Position numbers and translations under genes: made by a program. Below are positions 9,297 to 18,668 of a stretch of 64,000 nucleotides of DNA, in pieces (the first letter of the stretch is position 1; every line of letters starts with the position of its first letter). Origin of the DNA: Romboutsia lituseburensis (GTDB lineage: Bacteria; Bacillota; Clostridia; Peptostreptococcales; Peptostreptococcaceae); the NCBI RefSeq assembly GCF_024723825.1, contig NZ_JANQBQ010000001.1:2542001-2606000 (forward strand), written 5' to 3'. Below the pieces are notes generated by a model. It ran no database searches and had not been told where the DNA came from. It saw only the letters and a program-made list of their open reading frames with translations.

Positions 9297-10193
9297 TTGG
9301 AGACAAGATATGATGAAGCTAACAAAGTAACAATACAATCAATAATATGGAATATTATTTTAACATTTATTAAGATAGTTGCAGGAGTATTAGGTAAATC
9401 TAGTGCGATGATTGCAGATGGATTACATTCTGCATCAGATATAATAAGTTCAGTCGGAGTATTAATAGGAAATTATATATCATCTACACCTCATGATAAA
9501 GAGCATAACTATGGACATGAAAAAGCTGAAACTTTGGTATCATTTGTACTATCATTACTACTTATATTTGTATCATTAACAATAGGATTTGAAGCAGTTA
9601 AATCTTTATTTAATTTAGACAAACTTCAAGTCCCTACAATTTTACCATTAATAGTTTCTGTAATTTCTGTATTGATAAAAGAGTATCAGTATAGAATAAC
9701 AATTAAGGTAGCTAAAAAAATAAATTCACCAGCATTAAAGGCAGATGCTTGGCATCACAGATCGGATTCATTATCGTCAATAGCAGCATTTATAGGAATA
9801 GGTGGATCGATGCTAGGATTTAAGGCATTGGATCCACTTGCATCTGTAGCAGTAGCATTATTTGTAGCTAAAGTGGGAGTAGATATACTTAAAAATTCAG
9901 TAAATGAGCTTATGGACTTATCAGTAGATGATGAACAAACTCAACAAATTAAGCAAATAGCGAATGAAACTAAAGGAGTTTTAAATTTAGGTGAAATGAA
10001 AACAAGGAAACATGGCGCAATGGCATACGTAGACTTAACTATTTGTGTAGATGGTAATTTGACAGTTAGGGATGGTCATGATATTGCTCATATGTTAGAA
10101 AAGCATATAATTAATGATATGGAATTTGTAAAAGGTATAACTGTACATGTTGAACCATGTAACCATTGCCCAGGAAATATGTGTATTAAATAA
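9297..10193 (+). CDS. Cation diffusion facilitator (divalent metal exporter)
   Basis: Proton-coupled efflux of divalent metals such as Zn, Mn, Fe or Co across the membrane. About 298 residues with the CDF pattern: six membrane segments in residues 10-200, the metal-site ADGLHSASDIISS motif in TM2 and the matching WHHRSDSLSS in TM5. A C-terminal cytoplasmic domain ends in a His/Cys tail, EPCNHCPGNMCIK, which could bind metal. I start at TTG 9297, because the in-frame ATG at 9282 overlaps the GGAGG Shine-Dalgarno. Metal specificity cannot be given. Confidence 0.92.
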   Translation: METRYDEANKVTIQSIIWNIILTFIKIVAGVLGKSSAMIADGLHSASDIISSVGVLIGNYISSTPHDKEHNYGHEKAETLVSFVLSLLLIFVSLTIGFEAVKSLFNLDKLQVPTILPLIVSVISVLIKEYQYRITIKVAKKINSPALKADAWHHRSDSLSSIAAFIGIGGSMLGFKALDPLASVAVALFVAKVGVDILKNSVNELMDLSVDDEQTQQIKQIANETKGVLNLGEMKTRKHGAMAYVDLTICVDGNLTVRDGHDIAHMLEKHIINDMEFVKGITVHVEPCNHCPGNMCIK

Positions 10194-10265
10194 TTACATC
10201 TTACAAAATCCTGAGAAAAGTAATATAATTATTCTATAATTATATAGCTAAAGGGGGGAAATTTA

Positions 10266-11075
10266 ATGGCTAAGAAAAGGAAAATTAAAAAAAGTATGCT
10301 TTTCATAATTGGATTAGTATTGTTTTTTATAATATATTTTGTAGCATTTAATTTTGCAAGTAATATGGAAGTTACAAAAGCAGATCCAGTTGAATCAGAA
10401 AATCAAGAAGAGGATACTAGACCATTAATAAACCAAATAAGTACAAAAGAAAAAATATATCTATCACATCAAGATAGAGAGAGTGTAAGAGTAGAATCTG
10501 AATACTGGGAGAAAGTTAAGGTATTATTTAGTGAGTTTTCTAAAATTAGAAAACCTGAATCGTACAACCCTATATATAGTGGTCATTCTGATGATGGTGT
10601 AAGATTTTCTACAGATTTAAATTATTTTAGAGTTTATACAGTAAGTAAAGAAGAATATTACAAAGTTCCTGTTGAAACTAAAAGTGAATTTGAAAAATTA
10701 TTAGGTGAAAGTATATATTTATCATTTGACTTTGTAAAACAATATAAAAGTTGGAAAACTGTAGAAATAAGTTATAACAATGAAGTTAAAAAAGTTCACA
10801 AGTGGAAGTTTGATGACCTTTCTTATAAGATGGGATCGAAAAGAATTGTAGGTAAAGTTCAACCAGAAAAAAGTAAAGAAAGAAGTAAGTATAATTTTAA
10901 AATATCAATCCATGGAGAGTACTATGATACTACTATAGAAACTATGGGTAAGGATTATGTAAAAATTACTGCTGGATCAGGTAAAGAAAAAGCACAAGCT
11001 TATTATGAGGTTCACACAGGTTTATATGAATATTTATTAAAAGATATTTTTGAACTTGAATCTAGTAAAAAATAA
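10266..11075 (+). CDS. Membrane-anchored protein of unknown function
   Basis: 269 residues with a basic N-terminus (AKKRKIKKS) and one membrane helix at about 11-31, so the rest is probably outside the cell. The external part is charged and beta-rich, without cysteines or a catalytic motif that I recognise. The end has GEYYDTTIETMGKDYVKI and a short helix. There is no lipobox. ATG after AAAGGGGGG. It sits between the CDF gene and the convergent murC, and shares a bidirectional terminator with murC. Confidence 0.85.
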   Translation: MAKKRKIKKSMLFIIGLVLFFIIYFVAFNFASNMEVTKADPVESENQEEDTRPLINQISTKEKIYLSHQDRESVRVESEYWEKVKVLFSEFSKIRKPESYNPIYSGHSDDGVRFSTDLNYFRVYTVSKEEYYKVPVETKSEFEKLLGESIYLSFDFVKQYKSWKTVEISYNNEVKKVHKWKFDDLSYKMGSKRIVGKVQPEKSKERSKYNFKISIHGEYYDTTIETMGKDYVKITAGSGKEKAQAYYEVHTGLYEYLLKDIFELESSKK

Positions 11076-11119
11076 AAAAGAGTGTAAGTAGTTTAAATTA
11101 ATTACTTACACTCTTTTTT
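11074..11119. terminator. Bidirectional terminator between convergent genes
   Basis: AAAAAAGAGTGTAAGTA (11074-11090) pairs with TACTTACACTCTTTTTT (11103-11119). A-rich on the left and T-rich on the right, it can serve the plus-strand gene and murC. Confidence 0.92.
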
Positions 11120-11134
11120 ATTTTATTTTAAAAT

Positions 11135-12490
11135 TTATTTTTTACTTACTAAATCTTCGGCAACTTTATATATTGGACCAGCACCAGCTGTTATAACTAA
11201 ATCATTAGGTTTTATGTTATCACGAAGATAATCTACGATATCTTCAAACTTGCTTATATAACATACATCTACATGATTTTGATATAATTTTTCAACTAAG
11301 TCTTTTGAATGAATATCCCCAGGATCATTTTCTCTAGCTGCATATATATCAGTTATTATAACTTTATCAGCAGAATAGAATGCTTCAGAAAACTCATTTA
11401 AAAGAGATTTAGTTCTAGTATAAGTATGAGGTTGGAATATACACCATAAATTAGCTTTCTTCATCTTTTTAGCCGCAGATAAAGTAGCCTTTAGTTCAGT
11501 TGGATGATGAGCATAATCATCAACAACTAAAGCATCGTTGTAATTTCCTTTTACCTCGAATCTTCTACCAACTCCACTATAAGATTTTATATTATCTCTT
11601 ATTAGTTCTAAGTCAATTGAAGATACATATGCAGTAAGTATAGCTGCAGTTGCATTATATATATTGTGAAGTCCAGGAACTGAAAGCTCAAATACTCCTA
11701 AGTTTTCACCTTTAAATTCTAATTCAAATATACCATAACCATTTTCATTAAAATCTATATTTTTAATTACTGCATCATTATTAGTATTTCTTCCATATTT
11801 TACGATACTAGCTTTTACATCATGTAAAATATCATCAGTGTTTTCATCATCACCATTAATTATAAAATGTCCATCCTTTGGAAGTAATTTTCCAAATTTA
11901 TTGAAAGACGCTTTTATTTCATCTAATCCTGAGAAGTAATCTAAATGATCTTCTTCTATATTTAATACTATAGAAATTTTAGGATTAAAGTTTAAGAAGC
12001 TATCAACGTATTCACAAGCTTCTGTTATGAAGTGATCAGAATTACCTATTTTAACATTACCGCCTATAGTACTTAAGTTTCCTCCAACTAAGATAGTTGG
12101 GTCTAAATCTGCATACTGGAATATAGTAGATAACATAGATGTTGTCGATGTTTTTCCGTGAGTTCCAGATACTGCAATAGAGTTTTTATACTCTCTCATT
12201 ATTTGGCCTAAAAAAGCCGCTCTATTCATCGTAAGTTTATTTTTTTCTTTAGCAGCAACAAGCTCTTCATTATCATCATGTACAGCTGCAGTATATACAA
12301 CCATATCTACATTGTCAGATATATGCTCTTTTTTATGACCTAAGAATATATTAGCTCCTTGAGATCTAAGTTTATCTAGTAAATACGATTCATTCGCATC
12401 TGAACCAGATACTTTATAACCTTTATTAAGGCATATTTCAGCTAAAGCACTCATGCTTATACCGCCAATTCCAATGAAATGTATATTCAT
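11135..12490 (-). CDS. murC: UDP-N-acetylmuramate--L-alanine ligase
   Basis: Adds the first residue, L-Ala, to UDP-MurNAc in peptidoglycan synthesis. 451 residues with the Mur-ligase layout: N-terminal UDP-binding [13 protein letters not shown] (about 7-19), central ATPase with [15 protein letters not shown] (about 107), the metal/substrate stretch [12 protein letters not shown], and a C-terminal domain with [12 protein letters not shown]. The start is backed by AAAGGTGG on the minus strand. It is the only convincing host gene on this strand and diverges from purR across 222 bp. Confidence 0.97.
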   Translation of the reverse strand: MNIHFIGIGGISMSALAEICLNKGYKVSGSDANESYLLDKLRSQGANIFLGHKKEHISDNVDMVVYTAAVHDDNEELVAAKEKNKLTMNRAAFLGQIMREYKNSIAVSGTHGKTSTTSMLSTIFQYADLDPTILVGGNLSTIGGNVKIGNSDHFITEACEYVDSFLNFNPKISIVLNIEEDHLDYFSGLDEIKASFNKFGKLLPKDGHFIINGDDENTDDILHDVKASIVKYGRNTNNDAVIKNIDFNENGYGIFELEFKGENLGVFELSVPGLHNIYNATAAILTAYVSSIDLELIRDNIKSYSGVGRRFEVKGNYNDALVVDDYAHHPTELKATLSAAKKMKKANLWCIFQPHTYTRTKSLLNEFSEAFYSADKVIITDIYAARENDPGDIHSKDLVEKLYQNHVDVCYISKFEDIVDYLRDNIKPNDLVITAGAGPIYKVAEDLVSKK

Positions 12491-12541
12491 AAGAAAACCA
12501 CCTTTCTTTTTAATTAAGTCCTACAATATGAACTATGTTTG

Positions 12542-12550
12542 TGGTATAAT
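12542..12550 (+). promoter_or_regulatory. Possible extended -10 promoter upstream of purR
   Basis: TGGTATAAT is an extended -10 element in the murC/purR divergent region, 163 bp before purR. No good -35 is visible at 17 bp. The rest of 12491-12712 is AT-rich with no gene. Confidence 0.35.
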
Positions 12551-12712
12551 AGTACAATGTTCAATATTTTATGTTAAATATACATATACTAAACTATATA
12601 TATAATATATTAAAAAACTAATTAAAACATAACCAATATTATATCATAATACAGATAGTTATGCATTATTTAGTTTAGCGGATAAATACTACACTTGTAG
12701 GAGGGAAATTCA

Positions 12713-13606
12713 ATGAAATTCAAAAGAACGGAGAGAATTGGAGCTATAGTAAAAATACTATCTGATAATCCAAATAAAATATTTACACTAAGTTACTTTA
12801 CAAACCAATTTAATGCAGCAAAGTCTACAATAAGTGAAGATTTAATAGTTGTTAAAAACGTTTTTGAAAAATTAGAATTGGGAAAAGTAATAACAATATC
12901 AGGAGCTGCAGGTGGAGTTAAATATATACCTAAAACATCTAAGGCAGAAAATGAAGAATTTTTAATGGAATTATGTGAAAAAATCAGTGATACATCAAGA
13001 ATATTATCAGGTGGTTTTTTATATTTAATAGATTTAATATACGATCCAAGTATAGCAGCTAAAATAGGTAAAATATTTGCATCAAATATAGATTATGCAG
13101 AAGCAGACTATGTAGTTACTATGGAAACTAAGGGAATTCCAATGGCATTAATGACAGCAAAAGCCATGAATCTACCATTGGTTATAATAAGAAAAGATAT
13201 TAAAGTATCAGAAGGTCCGACTCTTAGCATGACATATGTGAATGGAAATTCAAAGGTAGAAAGTATGAGTCTACCAAGAAAAGCATTAAAACCTAATAGT
13301 AAAGTTATACTAATAGATGACTTTATGAGAGGTGGAGGGACTATAAGAGGTATGATGGATCTTATGACTGAATTTGGGGCAGAAGTTATAGGAACAGGAG
13401 TATTCATATCAACTATGGAGCCAGAAGAAAAGATGGTAAAAGATTATATATCTTTAATTCAATTAGATGTAAATGGAAATACTGTAACAGTTGAACCTAA
13501 CTTAAAAACATTTAAAGATGAATATAAAAATGAGGATTTAGAAGGGGTATCTGAAATTGACAACATATTAGATGAAGAAGAAGAAGAGGAATCCTACAAA
13601 AAATAA
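12713..13606 (+). CDS. purR: PurR-type transcription regulator with PRTase fold
   Basis: 297 residues. The N-terminal 70 residues form a winged helix (RTERIGAIVKILSDNPNKIF, then SYFTNQFNAAKSTISEDL). The rest is a phosphoribosyltransferase-like domain with the PRPP-binding VILIDDFMRGGGTIRGM (about 202). In B. subtilis PurR represses purine genes and PRPP relieves it; the same role is likely here, though clostridial targets may differ. The C-terminus adds an acidic tail (DEEEEEESYKK). ATG after AGGAGGG. It lies directly before spoVG, as in B. subtilis. Confidence 0.93.
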   Translation: MKFKRTERIGAIVKILSDNPNKIFTLSYFTNQFNAAKSTISEDLIVVKNVFEKLELGKVITISGAAGGVKYIPKTSKAENEEFLMELCEKISDTSRILSGGFLYLIDLIYDPSIAAKIGKIFASNIDYAEADYVVTMETKGIPMALMTAKAMNLPLVIIRKDIKVSEGPTLSMTYVNGNSKVESMSLPRKALKPNSKVILIDDFMRGGGTIRGMMDLMTEFGAEVIGTGVFISTMEPEEKMVKDYISLIQLDVNGNTVTVEPNLKTFKDEYKNEDLEGVSEIDNILDEEEEEESYKK

Positions 13607-13626
13607 TAAATTTTTGAAAATAAAAA

Positions 13627-13653
13627 AGGATATTCAAAACATTCATAGAATTA
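13627..13653 (+). promoter_or_regulatory. Sigma-H-type promoter of spoVG
   Basis: AGGATAT (13627-13633) and GAATTAT (13648-13654) are separated by 14 bp. This matches the B. subtilis spoVG P1 promoter (AGGATTT, 14 bp, GAATTGA), which is read by the early-sporulation factor sigma-H. It lies about 67 bp before the spoVG start. Confidence 0.75.
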
Positions 13654-13719
13654 TATAAAAAAACAGTCTAATATTAAATATATTAATTTGTCAAAACTTA
13701 AAAGGGGGATATAAAAGGT

Positions 13720-13998
13720 ATGAAGATAACTGACGTAAGAGTAAGAAAAATAACTGATGAAGGAAAGATGAAATGTATAGTTTCATTAACATTCGACAAC
13801 CTATTTGTTGTACATGATATAAAGGTTATAGAAGGTCACAATGGACTATTCATAGCTATGCCAAGCAGAAAAGTTGGGGAAGGTAATTTTAGAGATATAG
13901 CTCATCCGATAAACGCGGAAATGAGACAAGTATTAGAAGATGCAGTTTTAAAAGCATATCATGAAGCAGTAGCTCAATTAGAAGTTGCAGCTGAATAA
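13720..13998 (+). CDS. spoVG: SpoVG RNA/DNA-binding regulator
   Basis: 92 residues with the near-invariant SpoVG core: [11 protein letters not shown], a [14 protein letters not shown] segment, and [21 protein letters not shown]. SpoVG is a small dimeric nucleic acid-binding protein that affects septation, capsule and sporulation genes in different Firmicutes. ATG after AAAAGGGGG. Monocistronic: it has its own sigma-H-like promoter and terminator. Confidence 0.97.
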   Translation: MKITDVRVRKITDEGKMKCIVSLTFDNLFVVHDIKVIEGHNGLFIAMPSRKVGEGNFRDIAHPINAEMRQVLEDAVLKAYHEAVAQLEVAAE

Positions 13999-14027
13999 TT
14001 ATTATATAAATTAAGATGACAAATTGC

Positions 14028-14054
14028 AAGAGTCGAACTATTCGGCTCTTTTTT
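14028..14054 (+). terminator. Terminator after spoVG
   Basis: AAGAGTCGAA (14028-14037), loop CTA, TTCGGCTCTT (14041-14050), with one G-T pair and then a T run. Confidence 0.88.
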
Positions 14055-14218
14055 GTGGTTAAAATTTTTGTAATAATGTATACTTTTTTGTAAAAAAGTG
14101 CTATATTAATTAGTGATGGCAAAGACATTGTATACAAATAAGAAAATTTACATAATATAGATATAGAGGAAATAATAACAGAAAAATAACACAGAAACAC
14201 GAAGATAGGAGTGGGGAC

Positions 14219-15592
14219 ATGAACTTTAAAGCTGTAATCCTTGCTGCAGGTAAGGGAACAAGAATGAAGTCTAAATTTCCAAAAGTAATACATCAAGTAT
14301 GTGGAAAAGAAATGGTTAACCATGTAATAGATGTATGTAAAAAATCAGGAGTTAGCGACATAGTAACAATATTAGGTCATGAAAGTGATGCAGTAAAAGA
14401 AAGATTGCCTGAAGGCACTATGATAGCAATGCAAACTGAACAATTAGGAACAGGTCATGCTGTTATAATGGCTAAAGAATATATAAATGATGAAGATACA
14501 ATCGTAGTATTATGCGGAGACACACCTTTAGTTAAAGAAGAAACTTTAAAAAGATTATTTGACTATCATATAAATCATGGATACCAAGCAACTGTACTTA
14601 CAACAGAAGTTGATAACCCAACAGGATACGGAAGAATAATAAGAGATGAGAATAAAGATTTACTTAAAATAGTAGAGCAAAAAGATGCTAATGAAGAAGA
14701 AAAGAAAGCTAAAGAAATAAACTCAGGAATTTACTGTTTCAATGGGAAGAGTTTAAGAGAATCTTTAGATTTATTAGATAATAATAATGCTCAAGGAGAA
14801 TACTACTTAACAGACACTATAAAAATAATGAGAGATAAAGCTCAAAAAGTAGGTGCTTACAATGGTTCAACAATAGAAGAACTAATGGGAGTAAACTCAA
14901 GAGTAGAACTTTCACGAGCAGAAGAAATCATGAGAAGAAGAATAAATGAATCTCATATGGTAAATGGAGTTACTATAATAGATGTAAATTCAACATATAT
15001 AGAATCTGATGTTGAAATAGGAAATGATACTATAGTATATCCAGGGGCAATGCTTAAAGGAAGAACAAACATAGGATCAAGTTGTACAATAGGAATGAAC
15101 TCATGTATAACAAATTCACAAATTGGTGATTATACAGAAGTGGTAAACTCAACTATAATAGATAGTAAAGTAGGCGAAAATACAACAGTTGGTCCATATG
15201 CGTATTTAAGACCAAAAAGTGACATAGGAAACAATGTTAAGATAGGAGACTTCGTAGAAGTTAAAAATGCTACAATAGAGGATAACTCAAAAGCATCACA
15301 TCTTTCATATATTGGAGATGCACATGTTGGTAAAAATGTTAATATAGGATGTGGAGTAGTATTTGTAAACTACGATGGTAAAAATAAATTTAAATCTGTA
15401 GTTAAGGATGGAGCATTCATAGGCTCAAATTCTAATTTAGTTGCGCCGGTAACGGTAGAGGAAAAAGGATATGTAGCTACAGGTTCAACTATAACAGATG
15501 ATGTTCCAAAATCAGCATTAGCAATAGCTAGACAAAGACAGGTCATCAAAGAAGGTTGGGTAGAGAAAAAAGATCAAAAAAATAAAAAGTAG
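14219..15592 (+). CDS. glmU: Bifunctional UDP-GlcNAc synthase (uridyl- and acetyltransferase)
   Basis: Makes UDP-GlcNAc, the wall precursor, from glucosamine-1-phosphate by acetylation and then uridylation. 457 residues. The N-terminal pyrophosphorylase domain has LAAGKGTRMKSKFPKV (about 8-23) and QLGTGHAVI. From about residue 250 there is a left-handed beta-helix of hexapeptide repeats, with the acetyltransferase residues in YLRPKSDIGNNVKIGDFVE and SYIGDAHVG. ATG after AGGAGTGGGG. It sits with prs, the common Firmicute pair. Confidence 0.98.
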   Translation: MNFKAVILAAGKGTRMKSKFPKVIHQVCGKEMVNHVIDVCKKSGVSDIVTILGHESDAVKERLPEGTMIAMQTEQLGTGHAVIMAKEYINDEDTIVVLCGDTPLVKEETLKRLFDYHINHGYQATVLTTEVDNPTGYGRIIRDENKDLLKIVEQKDANEEEKKAKEINSGIYCFNGKSLRESLDLLDNNNAQGEYYLTDTIKIMRDKAQKVGAYNGSTIEELMGVNSRVELSRAEEIMRRRINESHMVNGVTIIDVNSTYIESDVEIGNDTIVYPGAMLKGRTNIGSSCTIGMNSCITNSQIGDYTEVVNSTIIDSKVGENTTVGPYAYLRPKSDIGNNVKIGDFVEVKNATIEDNSKASHLSYIGDAHVGKNVNIGCGVVFVNYDGKNKFKSVVKDGAFIGSNSNLVAPVTVEEKGYVATGSTITDDVPKSALAIARQRQVIKEGWVEKKDQKNKK

Positions 15593-15679
15593 CAACGAAT
15601 AAGCTTATTATTTTCAAGCATATAGCTTTGAATTTTTAATAAATATAACCAATGTTTTAAAATTTTCGGGAGGATAAAA

Positions 15680-16630
15680 ATGAACACTAGCGGAAGCGAA
15701 ATCAAAATACTTGCAGGAAATTCATCAAAAGAATTAGCTCAAAAGATAGCTGATCACATAGGAGTACCAGTGGCAGATTGTGAAGTTGGAACTTTTAGTG
15801 ACGGGGAAATAAGCGTAAACATAACTGAAACAGTAAGAGGTTGTGATGTTTTCGTTGTTCAATCAACTAATAGTCCAGTAAATGATAATTTAATGGAATT
15901 ATTAATAATGATAGATGCATTAAGAAGAGCATCAGCAGGAAGGGTAACAGCAGTTATTCCTTACTACGGATATGCAAGACAAGATAGAAAAGCTAAGGCA
16001 AGAGATCCAATCACAGCTAAATTAGTTGCAAACTTAATTACAGCTGCTGGAGCAGATAGAGTGTTAACAATGGATTTACATGCTGCTCAGATTCAAGGAT
16101 ACTTCGATATACCACTAGATCACTTACAAGGTGGAAATATATTAGCAGATTACTTCAACACTAAGAAGATAGAAGACTTAGTAGTAGTATCTCCTGATTT
16201 AGGAAGTGTTACAAGATCTAGAAAATTTGCTAATGGATTAGACGGAGATGTTCCAATAGCTATAATAGACAAAAGAAGACCTAAGGCTAACGTATGTGAA
16301 GTAATGAACATAATAGGTGATGTCAAAGGTAAGAATGTTATATTATTAGACGATATGATAGATACAGCTGGTACTATAGTTAATGCAGCTAATGCACTTA
16401 AAGAATTTGGTGCTAAAGATGTGTATGCTTGTTGTACTCATGGTGTATTATCAGGTCCTGCTATAGAAAGAATAGAAGGTTCTGCTATAGATGAGTTAAT
16501 AGTACTTGATACTATACAACTTCCAGAAGAAAAGAAAATAGATAAGATTCAAGTAAAAACAGTTGCTCCTTTATTTGGAGATGCGATAAAGAAAATTTTT
16601 GCTAACGAATCAGTTAGTAAATTATTCTAA
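15680..16630 (+). CDS. prs: Ribose-phosphate pyrophosphokinase (PRPP synthetase)
   Basis: Forms PRPP from ribose-5-phosphate and ATP for nucleotides, His and Trp. 316 residues, normal length. Visible motifs are [17 protein letters not shown] (ATP site), the metal-binding [28 protein letters not shown], and the PRPP loop [17 protein letters not shown] after CGGGAGG. A strong terminator follows, which separates it from the degraded pilus locus. Confidence 0.98.
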   Translation: MNTSGSEIKILAGNSSKELAQKIADHIGVPVADCEVGTFSDGEISVNITETVRGCDVFVVQSTNSPVNDNLMELLIMIDALRRASAGRVTAVIPYYGYARQDRKAKARDPITAKLVANLITAAGADRVLTMDLHAAQIQGYFDIPLDHLQGGNILADYFNTKKIEDLVVVSPDLGSVTRSRKFANGLDGDVPIAIIDKRRPKANVCEVMNIIGDVKGKNVILLDDMIDTAGTIVNAANALKEFGAKDVYACCTHGVLSGPAIERIEGSAIDELIVLDTIQLPEEKKIDKIQVKTVAPLFGDAIKKIFANESVSKLF

Positions 16631-16639
16631 TTAAAGTAA

Positions 16640-16672
16640 AATGCACATTATTTTATATAATGTGCATTTTTT
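16640..16672 (+). terminator. Terminator after prs
   Basis: AATGCACATTAT pairs with ATAATGTGCATT around a short T-rich loop, then a T run. Confidence 0.9.
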
Positions 16673-16817
16673 AATTCATAAGTTATAAAATTGTTTCATA
16701 TGTAACATTAATTATTAAAAATTAAAATAAATACTTCTTGGTATAAATAAAGATATAGTTTAATATGTAAATTGAGTGTAAAACTATGAAATAATGTTTA
16801 AATATAAGTAAACAAGG

Positions 16818-16851
16818 GTTTAATTCTGATAATTAGAATTAAACTTTTTTT
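16818..16851 (+). terminator. Orphan terminator-like hairpin before the pilus locus
   Basis: GTTTAATTCT (16818-16827) pairs perfectly with AGAATTAAAC (16835-16844), then seven T. No gene lies between it and the prs terminator, so it may be the remains of a leader. In C. difficile the pilus operon at this place has a c-di-GMP-II leader. I could not find aptamer motifs in 16673-16817. Confidence 0.75.
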
Positions 16852-16909
16852 ATGCTCAAAAAATAGAATAAAGAGAAGGTGTAGAAATTAAAAATGGGTT
16901 ATAGATAGT

Positions 16910-17760
16910 ATGAAAAAAATATAAAGTATGTGGTTATTGTGTTGTTAATAGGGATAATGTCATGGAAATTTGGTTACGACTATAATATTAAGCAAGAAAT
17001 TTACAATATAAAGAATTACTATTCATTATATAAATATGATAAAGGAAAATTCAATCTAAAAGTAATTAGCCTAGAAGCTTTAATAAAAAAATCAACAAAC
17101 AGTCAGAAGAGTATTTTATATTGGGATTTTATGAAAATGAAAAAGGGAATAATAAAGCAGAAATATACTTTGATTTAGCAACAGAGCAAATAGGTGCAAG
17201 TAGAAATGAATTTATAAAATATTACTTATATAATAGATTATCTAAAAAATTTATAGATGATGATTATGAAAAGTCAAAAACATATTTAGAGAAAGAATTA
17301 GTGAATATTGATTTAAAAAATGATGATAGAGGTCATACACTAGCGTGGTTGAGTTTATGCAAGTATACGGGAAAAAGATGGTAATAAATTAATAATTAAA
17401 AACACAGAGGAGCTCTTAGATAGAAGTAATACTGAAAATAGATTTGAATTAACAAGAAAAATAGAATCAATATACTATTTAGCAGGAGAAAAAGATAAAG
17501 GTATTAAATGTTTTTTAGATACTATATATTTGTATGAATAAAAACAAGATATGTATTCAATAACAAAAGCATTAATAGACTTAAGTGTATCATTTATAGA
17601 TATGAGGGCTTATTAAATATCAGAAAATTTAGTATATGAAGCTTTGAAAACATCAGAACATATAGATAATGAGAAAAAATATCTAATGCAACTATATTCA
17701 TATGTGACGTTATGTAACGTCTATATGCATATGGATGATAGTGAAAAATAAAAGAAAATA
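16910..17760 (+). pseudogene. Decayed gene with N-terminal anchor and TPR-like helices
   Basis: Translating across frames gives one continuous protein-like sequence. First is a membrane helix (KYVVIVLLIGIMSWKFGYDY), then helical segments such as EEYFILGFYENEKGNNKAEI and SKTYLEKELVNIDLKNDD, then MQLYSYVTLCNVYMHMDD. It is broken after the first few codons (the ATG at 16910 runs into TAA), in an A run near 17090, and after 17380. In-frame stops follow at about 17540, 17615 and 17750. The repeated helices look like an extracytoplasmic TPR-type sensor region. No catalytic domain is left, so the original function is unknown. Confidence 0.75.
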
Positions 17761-17799
17761 TAGAAAAAATTAAATGAAATGAAAAGGAAGCCAAAAATC

Positions 17800-18025
17800 A
17801 GCCTTTATATGAAAAACCACCTAATTTTAAAAAAGAACAGAAAAAGCAGATGCACCTTCTCATGTAGGTCAATTTGTATATAAACTTAAAGAACTACCTT
17901 ACTTTGAAAATATAAAATTATCAGGAGTATCAGAATAAAAAAGTGATGTACAAAATGGTAAGAAAATTTCTTATGATTTTAGTATTACTGCAAATGTAAA
18001 GGATGGTGTAATTACAAATGAATAA
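17800..18025 (+). pseudogene. pilN remnant (C-terminal end)
   Basis: The frame ending at 18025 reads FVYKLKELPYFENIKLSGV and later KKISYDFSITANVKDGV. This is the alpha/beta C-terminal end of PilN/GspL-type inner-membrane assembly proteins. It has a frameshift near 17830 and an in-frame TAA at 17936-17938. The N-terminal three quarters, and pilA, pilB, pilC and pilM that would come before, are missing. The stop overlaps the next start by 8 bases, as in an intact operon. Confidence 0.65.
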
Positions 18026-18126
18026 GAATAAAGATCAAAAAGAAAAACAAAGTATATTATATATGGACATTAAGGATATTTTTAATTTGGATTTTTTTAA
18101 TAAAGAGTTAAGTTCAAAGGGTGATA
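18018..18126 (+). pseudogene. 5' part of a pilus-locus gene split by an insertion sequence
   Basis: ATG 18018 opens a frame (MNKNKDQKEKQ, then ILYMDIKDIFNLDFFNKEL) that runs into the IS3-family element at 18127. By position, between pilN and a prepilin gene, it could be the PilO-like gene, but there is no membrane helix. I leave the identity open. The other half is at 20372-20690. Confidence 0.6.
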
Positions 18127-18201
18127 TGCTCCCTTTATAGTAGACAGTTAAAATAATAAAACTGTTGGACTTAACCCGATTTGGTAGACACTATAAATAG
18201 T

Positions 18202-18668
18202 CTACTTAGTCGGGTTTAAATTTTCAAATTCTATAGGAGATACATATCCAAGTGCAGAATGTCTTCTTTTTCTATTATAAAATAACTCAATGTATTCAAA
18301 TATAGCTTTTTTAGCATCTTCTCTAGTACGATATGTATTTTTATTATCAAACATTTCTGTTTTTAAGGACTTATTAAAGGATTCCATAATTGCATTATCA
18401 TAAGGGTTACCAGGTTTACTCATACTTGCAACAATACCATATTTATCAATTTGACTTTGATACCTTTTTCTAATAAATTGAGATCCTCTAGCAGTATGAA
18501 CTATAAGATCTGCTTTAGGATTTTCTCTCCATATAGCTGATTCTAATGCATCTATTACTAATTGTTCTCTCATATTTTTATCCATAGACCAGACAACAAT
18601 TTTACGACTATATACATCCATATAAGCCATTAAATATAAAAAGCCTTCACTTGTTGGAATATATGTTA
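18202..18668 (-). pseudogene. IS3 OrfB transposase, C-terminal part
   Basis: Reads ITYIPTSEGFLYLMAYMDVYS (from just inside the IS630 boundary) on to the end of the integrase core. It includes the second catalytic Asp region (DLIVHTARGSQF; the usual S/DxGSQ has drifted) and the last Glu region, KPGNPYDNAIMESFNKSLK. The C-terminal end, YNRKRRHSALGYVSPIEFE, is typical of IS3 OrfB. It is cut off from its N-terminal half by the IS630 element. Confidence 0.9.

Noticed and set aside
9282-9299. ATG 9282 as start of the CDF gene
   Set aside because: It overlaps the GGAGG Shine-Dalgarno; TTG 9297 has the right spacing. The same reasoning was used for rho (ATG 45214), rpiB (ATG 52889), rpmE (GTG 46954) and prfA (GTG 49810).
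16673-16817. A c-di-GMP riboswitch in front of the pilus locus
   Set aside because: Expected from C. difficile gene order, and a terminator hairpin is present, but I could not find aptamer motifs.
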